Below, piece by piece: positions 54,063 through 64,000 of a stretch of DNA of 64,000 nucleotides (positions are counted from its first letter, which is position 1; each line of letters begins with the position of its first letter). The stretch covers positions 852,634 through 916,633 of the forward strand of contig JAHNZQ020003149.1 of the NCBI GenBank assembly GCA_019155205.2, in the 5' to 3' direction. The stretch is from Gracilaria vermiculophylla. Taxonomy: Eukaryota > Rhodophyta > Florideophyceae > Gracilariales > Gracilariaceae. The notes under the pieces were generated by a model. That model ran no database searches and had not been told where the DNA came from. It saw nothing but the letters and a program-made list of their open reading frames with translations. The translations under genes were made by a program, and so were the position numbers.

Positions 54063-55327
54063 CTACAGGTCACCGAATCGCGTCCTTAACTCCGCTTCAA
54101 GGCGAGCTTTTGCCGTGAGTGCTTGGCTTTGGAAGACGTCCGACAAGCTCTCCTTGATGGCCGCCATTGAGGCTCAGTCCGCCCGGGCCTTGTGGAGTTC
54201 TAGGACCCAGGCACGCGCTTTGCGCAAAGCCTCTATAGGAGAAGCCTGAACAGGACGGCCCGTCACCAGGCACGTCTGCATCAACTCCTGGGAGGCAGCA
54301 CCCAGAGCCCCAGAGGATAATCCGGCCGACCGTGCACCCGAAGTGGCCACCTCCATTAACGGAGCAACAACCGGCACGGAAGGAGCCGCGTACGGCGGAC
54401 CACCTGGGACAGAGGCTTCCCGACGGGACAGCGCAGGCTCCGCTGTGGAGGTCGGCAGAGCCAGGGACGGATTCGGTGACACAGGAGGTGTTGGCGGTGC
54501 GGGAACTGGAACGCTCCGCAAATGAGGCTGAAGAACAGGCGCAGGAACGCCCCGCAGTCGGGGTTGCACCACCCGGACCGAAGGTACTGGGACGGGAGCA
54601 ATCTCGTCCTCTTCCATTGGAGAAACAGCGACTACCACTGCTGTAGCACTCGGCACTGCGGCGGGCTGCGCAGTTATCACCTCAGGAGGTGCGCCCATAT
54701 CCTGGGACGGAGCCGGTAACCGAAGGGGCGTATGATGCCCCGGCTCTCCATCAAAGGGTCATAGTCGGGGACTCAGAGTCTTGACACCTGAGAAACCCGA
54801 GAAGGCGCTAGACTGGGAAAGGCCAGATAGGCTCGCCCGTAATCATCTCCATTGGGACTCCTCACGATGGGGTAGAACTTATCCTCGCCTTAGTCGTACC
54901 AAAAACAGCGCGGCGTATTATTCCACGCCACCTGGAGGTTGTATTCCAGCAGCGTCTCCGCCTCAGATTTGCTCCACGCGATGCCCTTGATCAGGTTCTG
55001 AATGCCGCAGGAGCGCAGGACCCGGATTATGGACGCCGAGAAGGGGTGCAAACGTCCGGCGGTCGGCTGATTCGAAGACTCTCAGTAGAGGTGACCGTCG
55101 TGGCACCGAGTATACAAAGTGACGCCTTCGTCCGCCGCTTGGAGATACGGCATCAGGGTGCCGACCGCGCACTCCGTCGAGGCGACCAACATGACGAAGC
55201 GCCCTCAGGAGTCATGGGGATCTAGAACCTCCGAGGTGTGGTACGCAAAGGTTATGGAGGTCGCCACGCAGAGGTGCAGGGATACCCAGTGGTCCCTGCA
55301 AGAGTCGTTCACCTTATGGTTGTGCTG
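54063..55327 (-). pseudogene. Antisense reading frame between pol and 3' LTR, family A
   Basis: On the minus strand, reading inward from the LTR, a frame of about 210 codons with only four or five stops runs 55327-54700 (YHTSEVLDPHD, AWSKSEAETLLEYNLQVAWN, RSPNGDDYGRAYLAF). After a frame change it continues as a 174-codon open stretch, 54698-54174, rich in Pro/Val/Ala with an acidic spot MEEDE. After one TGA it ends in a helical segment (MAAIKESLSDVFQSQALTAK) at a TAG at 54063. It is convergent with pol and does not overlap it. The family is not recognised. Its position matches the antisense ORF of family B. Confidence 0.45.
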
Positions 55328-55540
55328 AGCCACGTGGTGCATAACGCAGGCCGCATGCGCTGCAGTATCCTCAAGGAACGGTAAATTTTATATTAATTTT
55401 AGTTACTTTTTGCGGGTATTACTACAGTAGTGAGACCTGCCGGGGCGGGTTCCCGGCTTGATACTTAATCTACTGGTCGAGCTCTACCTCTGTAGGAAGT
55501 ATAGCAAGCACCCTTGGGTCTTCATCTACTTTTTCGGTTG
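55280..55540 (+). repeat. 3' LTR of family A, truncated by family B
   Basis: GAGCCACGTGGTGCATAA at 55328 onward to 55540 aligns with the middle of the other family A LTRs. An internal deletion removes part of the start. The match stops exactly where TGTAGTTCAACG of family B begins. The left boundary is approximate. Confidence 0.75.
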
Positions 55541-56298
55541 TGTAGTTCAACGCCAGAGGCGGGAAAACACCCCAAAGACGTTCAAAATCTTCCCCTTCTA
55601 GGGTAGCAAAGCAAACAGAGCCACTCTGGACGGGCAACGGCGAAGCCGCTTTGTCAGTTCGAGAGCGGCGCTTCAGGCGGTTACCTAGAGTGTTGAGTAT
55701 GAGATTCCTCCAATGCGGAGATGCAGGAACCACGAGTAATCGGTACAGAGTCCCGTGAGCGAGCAAGAGTGAAGGGTACGGTAGGTACCCGGAGCGACAG
55801 GGTGTCCACCGGTGTGTGGGCACGGGACGAAAAGAGCAACGAAAACAGGACCCAATACTGGGGCGAGTACACGACAATGTCTGTAAGGGATAGACAAAAG
55901 TTGTGGTGACACTCTCTAAGCCTCGAGGGAGGATGAACTGCCGTGCAAACGAGTGCTAACACGCAGCAGCGGTAAGCGACGCCAGAGGCGGAAAAGTTCA
56001 GAGCCACGACCCTCTTGGGGGCCGTCATAGGGTTTACTGGGCAGCCGCCGTAGCGGGGTATATATACTATAGTCGGCGCGCCACCCTGACAGTGGGGCGC
56101 GCCGCCCAAAATTAACTGAGTAAAATATCTAATTTTTCCAGCAATACCATGTACCCCTACTGTACCAACGTGTGTTACCCGGCAGTCCGGCGTGCACCTC
56201 AGCGGCCAACCGCTGCGGTGACCTTCACAAAGAAACCATACCTCTTCGTAGTGCAAGTACCGACTAAGTCGTGAGAAGTCCCCCGGAAGCGTGTTGCA
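55541..56298 (-). repeat. 3' LTR of family B
   Basis: Plus-strand ends are TGTAGTTCAACG and GTGTTGCA, i.e. TG...CA. The internal edge is set by the adjacent polypurine tract. TATATATA near 56059-56066 could serve as a TATA box in either direction. Confidence 0.75.
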
Positions 56299-56316
56299 CT
56301 TCATATCTCCTTCCTT
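56299..56316 (-). other. Polypurine tract, family B
   Basis: AAGGAAGGAGATATGAAG on the minus strand, directly before the TGCAACACG start of the 3' LTR. Confidence 0.7.
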
Positions 56317-56387
56317 AGGAGCGAAACACACCTGCGCAGCAGTGAGTTGAGCGCCGAAGATCGGGCGTAAAAGTGCTTTTTTTCAAC

Positions 56388-58334
56388 ATGCCGGACACCC
56401 CGGATCCTGCCACGCAACTTTGCGGTACACAGCAACGCAAGCACATGCGGTCTTCTCTTTCCAGCGTCAGTCTTCCGTCTCCAACGATCTTTTCTGCCTC
56501 CAGCAGCTCCCCTCCGATTCCTCGTGTGACAAGCCGGATGAACGGGAACAACCAAAACAACTACCCCAGCGGGGGATACTTCGGTGGCTCCCAGTCAGCG
56601 CCTCTCCCGCCAAGCGGGTATACCACTGTTCCGCAGGGGCAGGGGACCCCCAGTAGTGGGGCTGCTCATGCCACAGGCGGTCAAGCGCACGCCTTTGGTG
56701 GTACCTTCTACAACGGTGGCGGTCCCGGACGGGGTCACATCATGTCTCCGCAAGGTGCGTGGCCATTTTACAACGACTTGGTCGGGTTGGATCCGCATCT
56801 TCATGCGATGCTGTTCCGGCGGGCGCCCTGGTTTCATCCAACTGCCGTCTTCGACGAGGCACTCATCAGGTCGTACTCCGACGGAAACGACAGGCTTACG
56901 TGTGAACTTCCGGCAATTATCACCACCTCGTGGGATTGGCGACGCCGAATGGCGGTTCCCGAACACGCAATTATGCGGCGCACGGGCGAATCGTGCGCAG
57001 CAGCTTACGCAAACATTGTGCGGATTGGATATTCACGGATAAACCGTGCGTTATTTCGTTTCGTTCTCCCTGAGGAGCTTGTCTTCGACCTTCGGTCGTA
57101 CCGGACTGAGGGCGAGATCGGTTATTGTGACCGTCTCGCTGACCTCAATGTCACCGCTTGGCGGGGCCAGGTTACTCCGCGTCAAGCGGCGCTTTGCTGG
57201 GTTCGCCCGAATATCCGCGCCGAGTTCCGGTATCTAAGCCGGGAGAGTCGCTCCCGTTTCTTACAGCGCTTCACCCGCGACGAGCGTCGGTCAAGGTCCC
57301 GTTTCGGGTTTATCATCCCGTATCAAAACACGGAAGTGAACCGGATCCATCCGTTCCATCGGCTTGGCCGGTACGTTCTCTTGCCGGGGTGGTGGTCCTC
57401 AGTAGAGGTATGCCGCGCGTGCCATGTTGAATTGCCACCCGTTATCACCTATCAAGGGTCATACCGGTTACAGGATCCGGTATCCGGCCTGTGCTCCGTG
57501 GTGATAACGGAATGGGCACCCCGCACGGCGACGTTTATGCTCTGGGAGGCCTACGACCAGTATCGACTGTGGTACCTCCCTCCACGCTTGCGGACTTGCA
57601 TTCGAGAGCTCGACTCGCACGTCCCCCTTGGGGGTGTGGACAACGCTGAGGAGGCTCAGGAACTCCTGGATGTCGTCGACCGTGTAGATTGGAGCACCGT
57701 TCCGTTACGGCAAAGTGGCCGCGGTGAAGAGCGCGGAAGCAATGACCGGTCTCCGGGACGACGCACGCCATTGGCGGGAGATTACATCTTCTCTGACCCT
57801 TGGGAGGGACGCAAAGTCTTCGAAGCGGAGGCCGCAGCTTTGCCTACGGCAGAGCCGGTTATTCCCCGGGGTCACCCGCGTGGATTCGTCAATTGCGACG
57901 ACTACCACACGGCATAAGACGACGACGTCCTCCTCGATGAGGGCTATGACGACGACGATGTAATCGGGGCCAACGGCGCCGAAGCGGATACCCTGGAGAC
58001 GGGCTACAGTCCGGCCGGGCCGGCAACGTTACCGATTAGCGGTGCCGCTTTGGCGGGTCCTCCGGCAGCGCTGTTCAATGATACGGCTGCCGCGAACTTG
58101 CTGGACGAACCGTAAGTTATCGAAGTGCCACCGCCTTTGGCGCACGAAGCCTTGGTGGTGGCACAGTTCCTCCGTAGAGTCGGGTTGAGTGTACGCGAAA
58201 CGAGCAGTAACATCGCCTCATTGAGGGCTGTTCTCGCTGCGCGCCTGAACGGAGGGAACATTGGTTCTGGCCACGGTGCTGGCAACGGCGAGGCCGGAGA
58301 TGACTACGGCGCGGCCAGTGCATCCAACCCGTGA
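56388..58334 (+). pseudogene. Long antisense ORF of family B (509 codons, then two in-frame TAA)
   Basis: From ATG 56388 (MPDTPDPATQLCG) the frame is open for 509 codons to a TAA at 57915. It then stays open in the same frame, past a second TAA at about 58113, to a TGA at 58334 (649 codons in all). Residues 1-115 are Ser/Gly/Pro-rich. About 120-420 look like a folded domain with many Trp, Tyr and Arg (FHPTAVFDEALIRSYSDGND, GRYVLLPGWWSSVEV, LWEAYDQYRLWYLPPRLRTC). Then comes an acidic Asp-rich part, and finally a helix (SNIASLRAVLAARL). It lies opposite to pol, tail to tail, and starts 90 bp from the LTR. No known family is recognised; no CCHC, protease or envelope features are seen. Confidence 0.65.
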
Positions 58335-58518
58335 GTTGGCGTCGGATTCCCCAGCGGGGTGTCCGGCTTTCGGCGTATGGGAGCGTAATGTCGAGTGCCA
58401 GTAAACTGGGAGGTCTCGCTTCTCGCGTATGTTTGTGCATCTTGTTCCATCTTCTTTCTCTTCTACTTCTCTCTTGTTCTTCGCTTTCCATGTCTTCATC
58501 ATCCAGTTCTACTGTGTA

Positions 58519-58620
58519 CCCTCCCCACTAGGGGTCACTCCTCCCGTAAACCTTCCCTCGCAGGGGTCACCAGGGCTTCTCCGCGAAGGGTCAGCTAGCC
58601 TTCCCTGCGAGGGGTCAGGT
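58519..58620 (+). repeat. Short imperfect tandem repeats between antisense ORF and pol
   Basis: Four units of 22-30 bp containing CCTTCCCTGCGAGGGGTCA or close variants. They separate the convergent ends of the antisense ORF and pol. Confidence 0.6.
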
Positions 58621-58689
58621 ACCCAACTTGGGCGCGGTTGATTGTTGCCGGCAAAGCAGTGAGCGTTCTTCTGCGGTAGCACCACCTTG

Positions 58690-61600
58690 GAGCGGGGCAG
58701 ATGCTTGATCGGCTCGTCCGAATCGGCTTCGGACCCATACCCGGACAAACGGACCAAGTACTGAATTTACCCCAAAGGGTGATAGTAATGCTCCACAATG
58801 TGGTCAACCACGTACTCCTAACGGTAAACCTGCCGGCCATGCCGTGTAACGACGACGTCTCGACAGCGGTCGGGGTTGGCTGCGCGTGAGTATCCCGACG
58901 TGGCGTGCGGTTCTCCGGTTGTACCGTCGTGTTCCCCGCGACAGCGGCTTGCCAATGTGACGGAGCCTCCGGTTCATGAATTCGCGATGACGCGGTTGAG
59001 CGCCCATCATGCTGCGAATGCCGGTGTGCCGGAGGGACTTCCTCGGGAGATGCCCGTATATCCCAAGCCGTGGGGTCGATACTCACGTCTGTGACGGTCA
59101 CGAGGGCCAACTGGGAAGGAAAGGATGCGTGAGCTGCTGCGCGCGGGTAGTCCGGCGTTTCGGACGGCGTATGCGGCGAGTGATGCATGGATTCCAATGG
59201 CTTAGCCGGTGTCACGTCTTCCCGTAATGCGGCGAGTGTCCTGACAGCACCACCTTGTGTTTTGCTCTGTACTGTAGGGCGGATGGGCGCAACGGATTTC
59301 TCTGATTCTCCCTCACCGACGTGTACCTTCCGCCATTCGGGCGCGTTCATATCCGCTTCTGGGGGCTTTGCCGGCTCTGCCGTGGTGGGGGCCAACGTCT
59401 GCGACGAAGGATCCGACTCTTGCGGAGTACAGTCCGACGTTTGCGACGGAATGGTCGACGTCTGCGACGGAAGAGATGGCCCAGTCAGTGATGTGCGACG
59501 TTGATCGACTCTTTCCCGCAAAGCGGTGACGTTTGTGACTGCCTCATTATCCGTAGAAATGGCTCGAATGCGCGATTGCGCGGCACGATCACGACGGACT
59601 TTGTGCGCCTCCCCCTCCTTAGGCCGAGGGCCTTCTTGAGGTTGAGGCCGAACAGGCGTGAAGTCCAAGAAGTCCAACAATCCCCGAGACGGGTGCAGTA
59701 ACTCTGATGGCCGAGACGTCGACGGTGTAACCAGTTGAGTTGCGCGTGAGGGTCCCGACGGAATGTTCCCGGTTGTACCGGCTGTAGCGCCCAAGCGTGG
59801 AGGGGCAGGGACCACGCGGTCTCTGGAGACCCGTTCGTGCGTTCCGGCAATATCAAGCACGGCAGTGCCGGAGGCCAACGCAACGACGCGGTATGGTCCC
59901 TCCGCTATTGGAGATAGCTTGTGGGGCTTTTCCCTTTCAGGGTTCCAATGCTCCTTTCGGAGGAATGCGTAACCATCGCGAACGAGTGATGGTTGCCCGC
60001 GGCGCGCGTGGGCATCGAAGTCGCGTTTGTAGGCGGCTTGGGCTCGAGCCATTGAACGACGCACTTGCGGTACCAACTTCGTGAGCCACGACTTCCAGTG
60101 ATCCCGAAATCCTTTTGGCGACGGGAAAGAATGCAGCGTAGGCTGTGTTTCTAACGCCACACTATGTGTAGTGCGTGATAGCACTAGCTCAAATGGAGTG
60201 ACGCCGGTTGTCCGGTGGACCTGCGTGTTGTACGCGAAGGTCAACGCGTCCGTGAAAGCATCCCATGTTTGGGGGTGATCAGCGACGTAGGAACGGAGTG
60301 CTGCCAGGAGAGTCTGGTTAAGCCGTTCCACTTGGCCATTGGCCTGAGGATGGTACGTGGTCGTGAACAGGTTCTTGATGTCAAGAATCCTGCACACATC
60401 CTCGAAGAACCAAAAGGCAAATTGTTTCCCGTTATCGGAGAGTAAGTTAACCGGCGGACCGTAGAAAAAAACCCAATGGGTAACAAACGCCTGTGCGACG
60501 CTTGTAGCAGTAACTTGCCGTTATGGAACGGTCCGAACGAGTTTCGAGAAACGATCCGTAATAACGAGTAAGAACTTCTTCCCACGTTTTGTGGTTAGGA
60601 AGGGCCCCAAAATATCGATGGCCACAAATTCCAGCGGCGCGCGCGCGGGGAAGAGCGTCAATTTGCTCGCGTGTCGGCGGAGCTTTACCCGATTTCGGGC
60701 GCATTCGGTGCAGAACCGCACTGTTGCGTAACAATATACCGCCATGGCGGGCCAGTAGAAAGTCCGCCTTAGCGTGATGTAGAGCTTCCTTCCACCGGCA
60801 TGTCCACTCAGCTTTGAGTATTGGGACAAGTGAAGTACCCTGGTCTGCAGTGTATGCGGCACCACTATCTGTGGCGTGGGGTGCACTGTGCGCACTAGTT
60901 GCCCAGCGTCGTTCACCCTGAAAGGAGTCTCGGCTGCCCCGTTAAGTTGCGCTCGCACCTCCGCGCAAAACGGGTCCACAAACTGTTCTCGGACTAACTC
61001 TTCCGGTGTCACCGGCACGAAACTACCCGGAAGGGGATCTTGCGTTTCGTCAGCGATGGGAAGCGTGTCCAACTCGGGGTCCCATTCCACAACTTCTGGC
61101 CATTCCTTCAAGTCTTCCTGGCCGACCTCGACTGTTGTCACTGCAAAGCAGGGTATCTCGTCGTCATCGACGGGTAGCGCTTCACCATGCGTGGGTAACC
61201 GCAACAAGGCATCGCCTTGCGTGTTGCAGATGCCCTTCGTGTACTTGACTTCGAAGTCAAACTCGGCGAGCCGGAGCCTTCATCACATTAACCGACAGGA
61301 GGGTTCCGAGATCGACAGTAACCACCGAAGTGAGTTATGGTCCGTATGAACGGTGAAGTGCCCTCCCATAAGGTATGGCCGCAAGGTCGACAGGGCCCAT
61401 ACCACGGCGAGGCATTCCTCGTCCGACACGGAATAGTTCTTCTCGTGGACATTCAACGAGCGCGACCAAAACCCAATTGGCTTACGTTCCCCATCTGGTG
61501 TAACCTGAAACAACGCACATTCCACTTGGTGGTCGCTCCAGTCCGTGTCAACGGAGTACGAAAGTCCTGGCTTGGGCAGCGACAAGATCGGTGCCGACGT

Positions 61601-63430
61601 TACCGCCTCCTTGAGGGAGTTGAATGCCTCCGTCTGGACGGGAGTGAAGGGGGCCAGCTTGGGAGGCTGGCCCTTCCGCAGTTGTGCGTTCAACGGTGCT
61701 AAAGTATCAGCAAATTTGGTAATGAAGCGTCGATAGACGTTGCCCAGCCCCAGGAAGGAGCGTGGCTCGGTTTGCGTCGTCGGTTCGACGGCTTCTTTGA
61801 GTGGCTTCACCAGGGCGTCCTGGATCATAATACGCCCTGGGCGGATGAGGTGACCCAGATACTTGATAGTATCGGTGAAGAACTCACAATTCCTCAACTT
61901 GAGTGATATTCCTGCGTGACGCAGCGTGGTCATAAAGTCCCAAACATGGGTGAGATGGTCATCCATGTTATCGGAGAAGACGATAATATCGTCTAGGTAG
62001 ACGAGACATGTACGCCACTTGAAGCGAGCGAGTAGAATATCAACATCGCGTCGAAATATCGCGGGTGCGTTAGTCAAGCCAAACGGCATCCGTTTAAAAC
62101 GGTAAAAGCCGGAGTGACAGAAAAAGGCTGTCTTGTCTTGATCTTCCTTCCTAACTGGGACCTGCCAGTACCCCCAGTTGGCATCCAACGACGTGTGCAC
62201 GATAGCATTTCCGAGTGAATCGATATATTCGTCCATGCGTGGAATTGGATACACGTCTTTGACGGTTACCGCATTCAAGCGACGATAGTCGATGCAGAAA
62301 CGCCAGGATCCATCCGGTTTCGGATCTAGTACAACTGGAGATGCCCACGGCGACTGCGCCGGATCAATAACTCCTGCACGGAGCATCTTATCAACTTGGA
62401 ATTCCTCTTCGGTTCGTGCGGCAGGCCCAGCCCTGTACGGGTGTTGTGCCACTGGCCGAGTGTTGGGCATCAAATCGATCCGGTGTTCCGTTGTATTTAT
62501 TTCCCCTAGGGAGCCATTCCATATAGTGGTGAAGTCTCGGAGCATGTTCCGCAAACGTTCGCGGTGTGCCTCTGGTACATGACCGAGGTCGAGGTCCTCG
62601 AGTGCCTTGACCGGGTCAATTCGGTCGAAGCTTGTCGGGCCGCGTTTCTTCGCGGCTTCGGCACTGTCCTTCGTCGGAGTCGGCGCGGCATTTTCACGGA
62701 ATGATCCGGTTGCTTCCCCTTCCTTAGAGTGAACAAGACCGAGGACATCGGCGACAGTCATGGTGGTTAGCGCCATCGCAATGGGGTGCGGCATGACAGA
62801 ACCAATGACTTGGTTTTTCACCAATCGTTTGGGAGTCGTCCGCAGATTAGCGAGCAACACGTAGAATGAGGTGTTCGGTTCCACTTGCGCAACGCCATTG
62901 GCGACTAGCGAGTGTGTACTTGTCGTATAGCGAGGGCAAGGGTTGAAGTATCCTAAGCCCATGCTGTTGCGAAGTGATCTTCACCCACACCTGCGATTCC
63001 GCTGTTACCGTAATAGCACCCGCAACGCGGAGTTTTTTTGAGACCCGGGTATCTGGTCCTGGCTCCTGCGCGGCAGGTAACGGCACGTGCTTCTTTGTTG
63101 CCCGCCTCAGCGGTTTGCGGACAATGGGGACGGAGGATCCGTCTTCCATCTCGACACGCCGCTGGCGGGGACGGATCGCTTCAACGAAGCGATCACAAAA
63201 GTCACACCCCAAGATAACGGGAGCAGCTAACTTGCGGCATACGACGAAGTCGAGTTTAACCACGCATGACCCCAAGCGGACTACGAGGTCAGTGAGGCCA
63301 ACCATTGCTAATGGGTTATTGTTAGCATCTGCTTCGTCCGGCACGTCACGGCGACGGATACGAGACCTCACTGTGAATGGCAGTTCGGACCCGCACCTGT
63401 GTCAATAACGGTCAGGTGACGGACCATGAA
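58690..63430 (-). pseudogene. Family B pol (protease, RT, RNase H, integrase, chromodomain), few lesions
   Basis: Protease VIDTGAGPN near 63.4 kb, a frameshift, then VILGCDFCDRFVEAIRP. The RT-RNase H frame 62962-61283 is intact, with PDGSWRFCIDYRRLN, FGLTNAPAIF, the catalytic VYLDDIIVFS and TDWSD. Two adjacent TGA codons at 61280-61285 sit where Arg-Trp is usual. The integrase zinc site H...H...C...C and core LVITDRFSKLVRTVP follow. A TAA at 60521 interrupts it. It then continues 60518-58830 (TTYHPQANGQVERLNQTL, HRTTGVTPFELV) with a long Pro/Thr-rich tail. After a frameshift, EYVVDHIVEHYYHPLG and YLVRLSGYGSEADSDEPIKH give a chromodomain at 58817-58690. The lesions are few, so this copy is young. 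Confidence 0.9.
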
Positions 63431-63678
63431 CTGGGGTGATAGGCCAAGGTCTGCATAGACTTTGTAGTTTCTCTAGGCCATCACGAGGATTCGATCCGGG
63501 AACCGGCGATGTGACATCCGTGTCCACGGGCGACAAAGAACACTGAAGTGTTCTGAATCCACTTCATTGACGGCCCCTGTCCTGGAAAGGATTTTGACCA
63601 GGGAGCGAGGCTTCGGCGCCTCGGACGCCCTCAACCTCGGCTCTGAGGGCGCCCCTCCATGAGACGAGACTCCCGCAT

Positions 63679-64000
63679 CTAGTTTTTCTGGGCGGGTTCC
63701 GCAGGACGCGGCTGCCCAGAAGGTTGTGTCACTGACGCCTGAGCATCAGGGACATTAGCATCTGCTAAAGCGGCTATGGGCTCGGTCACCAGAGCAGCAG
63801 GTTTAACCGAGGAAGGTGTCATGCGCGGCTGAAGTGCAGCCAACTCTCTTGGAATGTCCAATTTGGCTCGGATATAAGAGGCCGTCGGAACGGACGCTCT
63901 TTCTTCCGGAGAAAGGGCCTCGTAGTTATGGACTACCTGGGCCCAATCTCGTAGAGAGAAAACGCAGTGCGGGGAAGTATGACCACGCGTGTAGCAGAGA
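63679..64000 (-). CDS. C-terminal end of family B Gag (partial)
   Basis: An open frame entering from the right edge and ending at 63679. At the edge it shows CYTRGHTSPHC, the second half of a CCHC zinc knuckle (C-X4-H-X4-C). It is followed by a hydrophilic tail (LSPEERASVPTASYIRAKLD) rich in Ala, Pro and Gln. Nucleocapsid knuckles bind the element's RNA during packaging. Only the last 107 residues are in the window. Protease begins downstream in another frame. Confidence 0.7.
   Translation of the reverse strand, partial: LCYTRGHTSPHCVFSLRDWAQVVHNYEALSPEERASVPTASYIRAKLDIPRELAALQPRMTPSSVKPAALVTEPIAALADANVPDAQASVTQPSGQPRPAEPAQKN

Larger units (their letters stand above)
46669..55540 (+). mobile_element. 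Family A chromovirus, near full length, decayed
   Basis: 5' LTR 46669-47317 (649 bp), PBS 47319-47330, gag, protease, RT, RNase H, integrase, chromodomain, an extra antisense reading frame, and a 3' LTR. The 3' LTR starts near 55280 and is cut at 55540 by the family B LTR. RT upstream of integrase and a C-terminal chromodomain place it among Ty3/gypsy chromoviruses. All genes carry stops. Confidence 0.9.
55541..64000 (-). mobile_element. Family B chromovirus, 3' LTR to gag, running off the right edge
   Basis: On the minus strand the order is end of gag (right edge), protease, RT, RNase H, integrase, frameshifted chromodomain, an antisense ORF region, polypurine tract and 3' LTR (55541-56298). 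It is inserted in the 3' LTR of family A; GGTTG at 55536-55540 would be one half of its target duplication. The 5' LTR is outside the window. The solo LTR in the copia element belongs to a related family. Confidence 0.88.

Noticed and set aside
1..64000. CRISPR arrays, rRNA genes, bacterial operons
   Set aside because: No regular repeat-spacer array, no rRNA-like stretch, and introns plus eukaryotic gene families exclude a prokaryotic origin.

Overview
The window is nuclear eukaryotic DNA. It holds a GC-rich, intron-poor gene island (about 8.4-33.9 kb) flanked by AT-rich DNA and stacked, decayed transposons. Evidence for a eukaryote: a GT-AG intron with a branch-like ACTAAC motif in the mitochondrial EF-G2 gene, an ING/PHD protein, a NEDD8 E2, a TRF4-type nucleotidyltransferase, bHLH and C2H2 factors, and Ty1/copia, Ty3/gypsy, PIF/Harbinger and Tc1/mariner elements. 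Compact genes with almost no introns, together with both a cytosolic-type and a Golgi carbohydrate-type sulfotransferase, would fit a florideophyte red alga (Chondrus-like). That taxonomic guess is inference.

Layout. 1-2,734: minus-strand 5' part of chromovirus family A (LTR, leader, broken gag, one assembly gap), which sits in a decayed plus-strand chromovirus, family C (2,735-5.9 kb). 5.9-8.4 kb: AT-rich DNA. 8.4-33.9 kb: the gene island. Its genes are a helical protein of unknown function (-), ING/PHD (+), dTMP kinase (-), non-canonical poly(A)/nucleotidyltransferase (-), bHLH (+), proline-rich C2H2 factor (+), cytosolic-type sulfotransferase (+), OTU-like protein (+), UBC12 (-), OTU protease (+), a possible 60-aa spliced membrane protein (+), EF-hand protein (-), RNase H fused to two C2H2 fingers (+), carbohydrate sulfotransferase (+) and mitochondrial EF-G2 (-). 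Themes include DNA precursor supply, chromatin reading, ubiquitin/NEDD8 handling and sulfation, but there is no operon-like pathway.

34-45 kb: a nest of elements. A copia element (minus, TSD GACTC) carries a 1.27-kb Tc1/mariner-like insertion in one LTR (TSD TA) and an 850-bp solo LTR in its reverse transcriptase (TSD CCAAA). Next to it lies a decayed two-gene PIF/Harbinger element whose transposase is split by a 309-bp TRIM (TSD TTCTT). The TRIM uses the same primer-binding site as the copia element. 45.8-55.5 kb: a truncated family A copy, then a near full-length plus-strand family A chromovirus. 55.5-64 kb: a minus-strand chromovirus, family B, inserted in the 3' LTR of family A and running off the right edge.

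The most interesting pattern is in families A and B. Both carry, between the chromodomain end of pol and the 3' LTR, an extra long reading frame on the opposite strand, convergent with pol. In B it starts with an ATG 90 bp from the LTR and runs 509 codons. It then stays open, apart from two TAA codons, to 649 codons. I do not recognise the protein.
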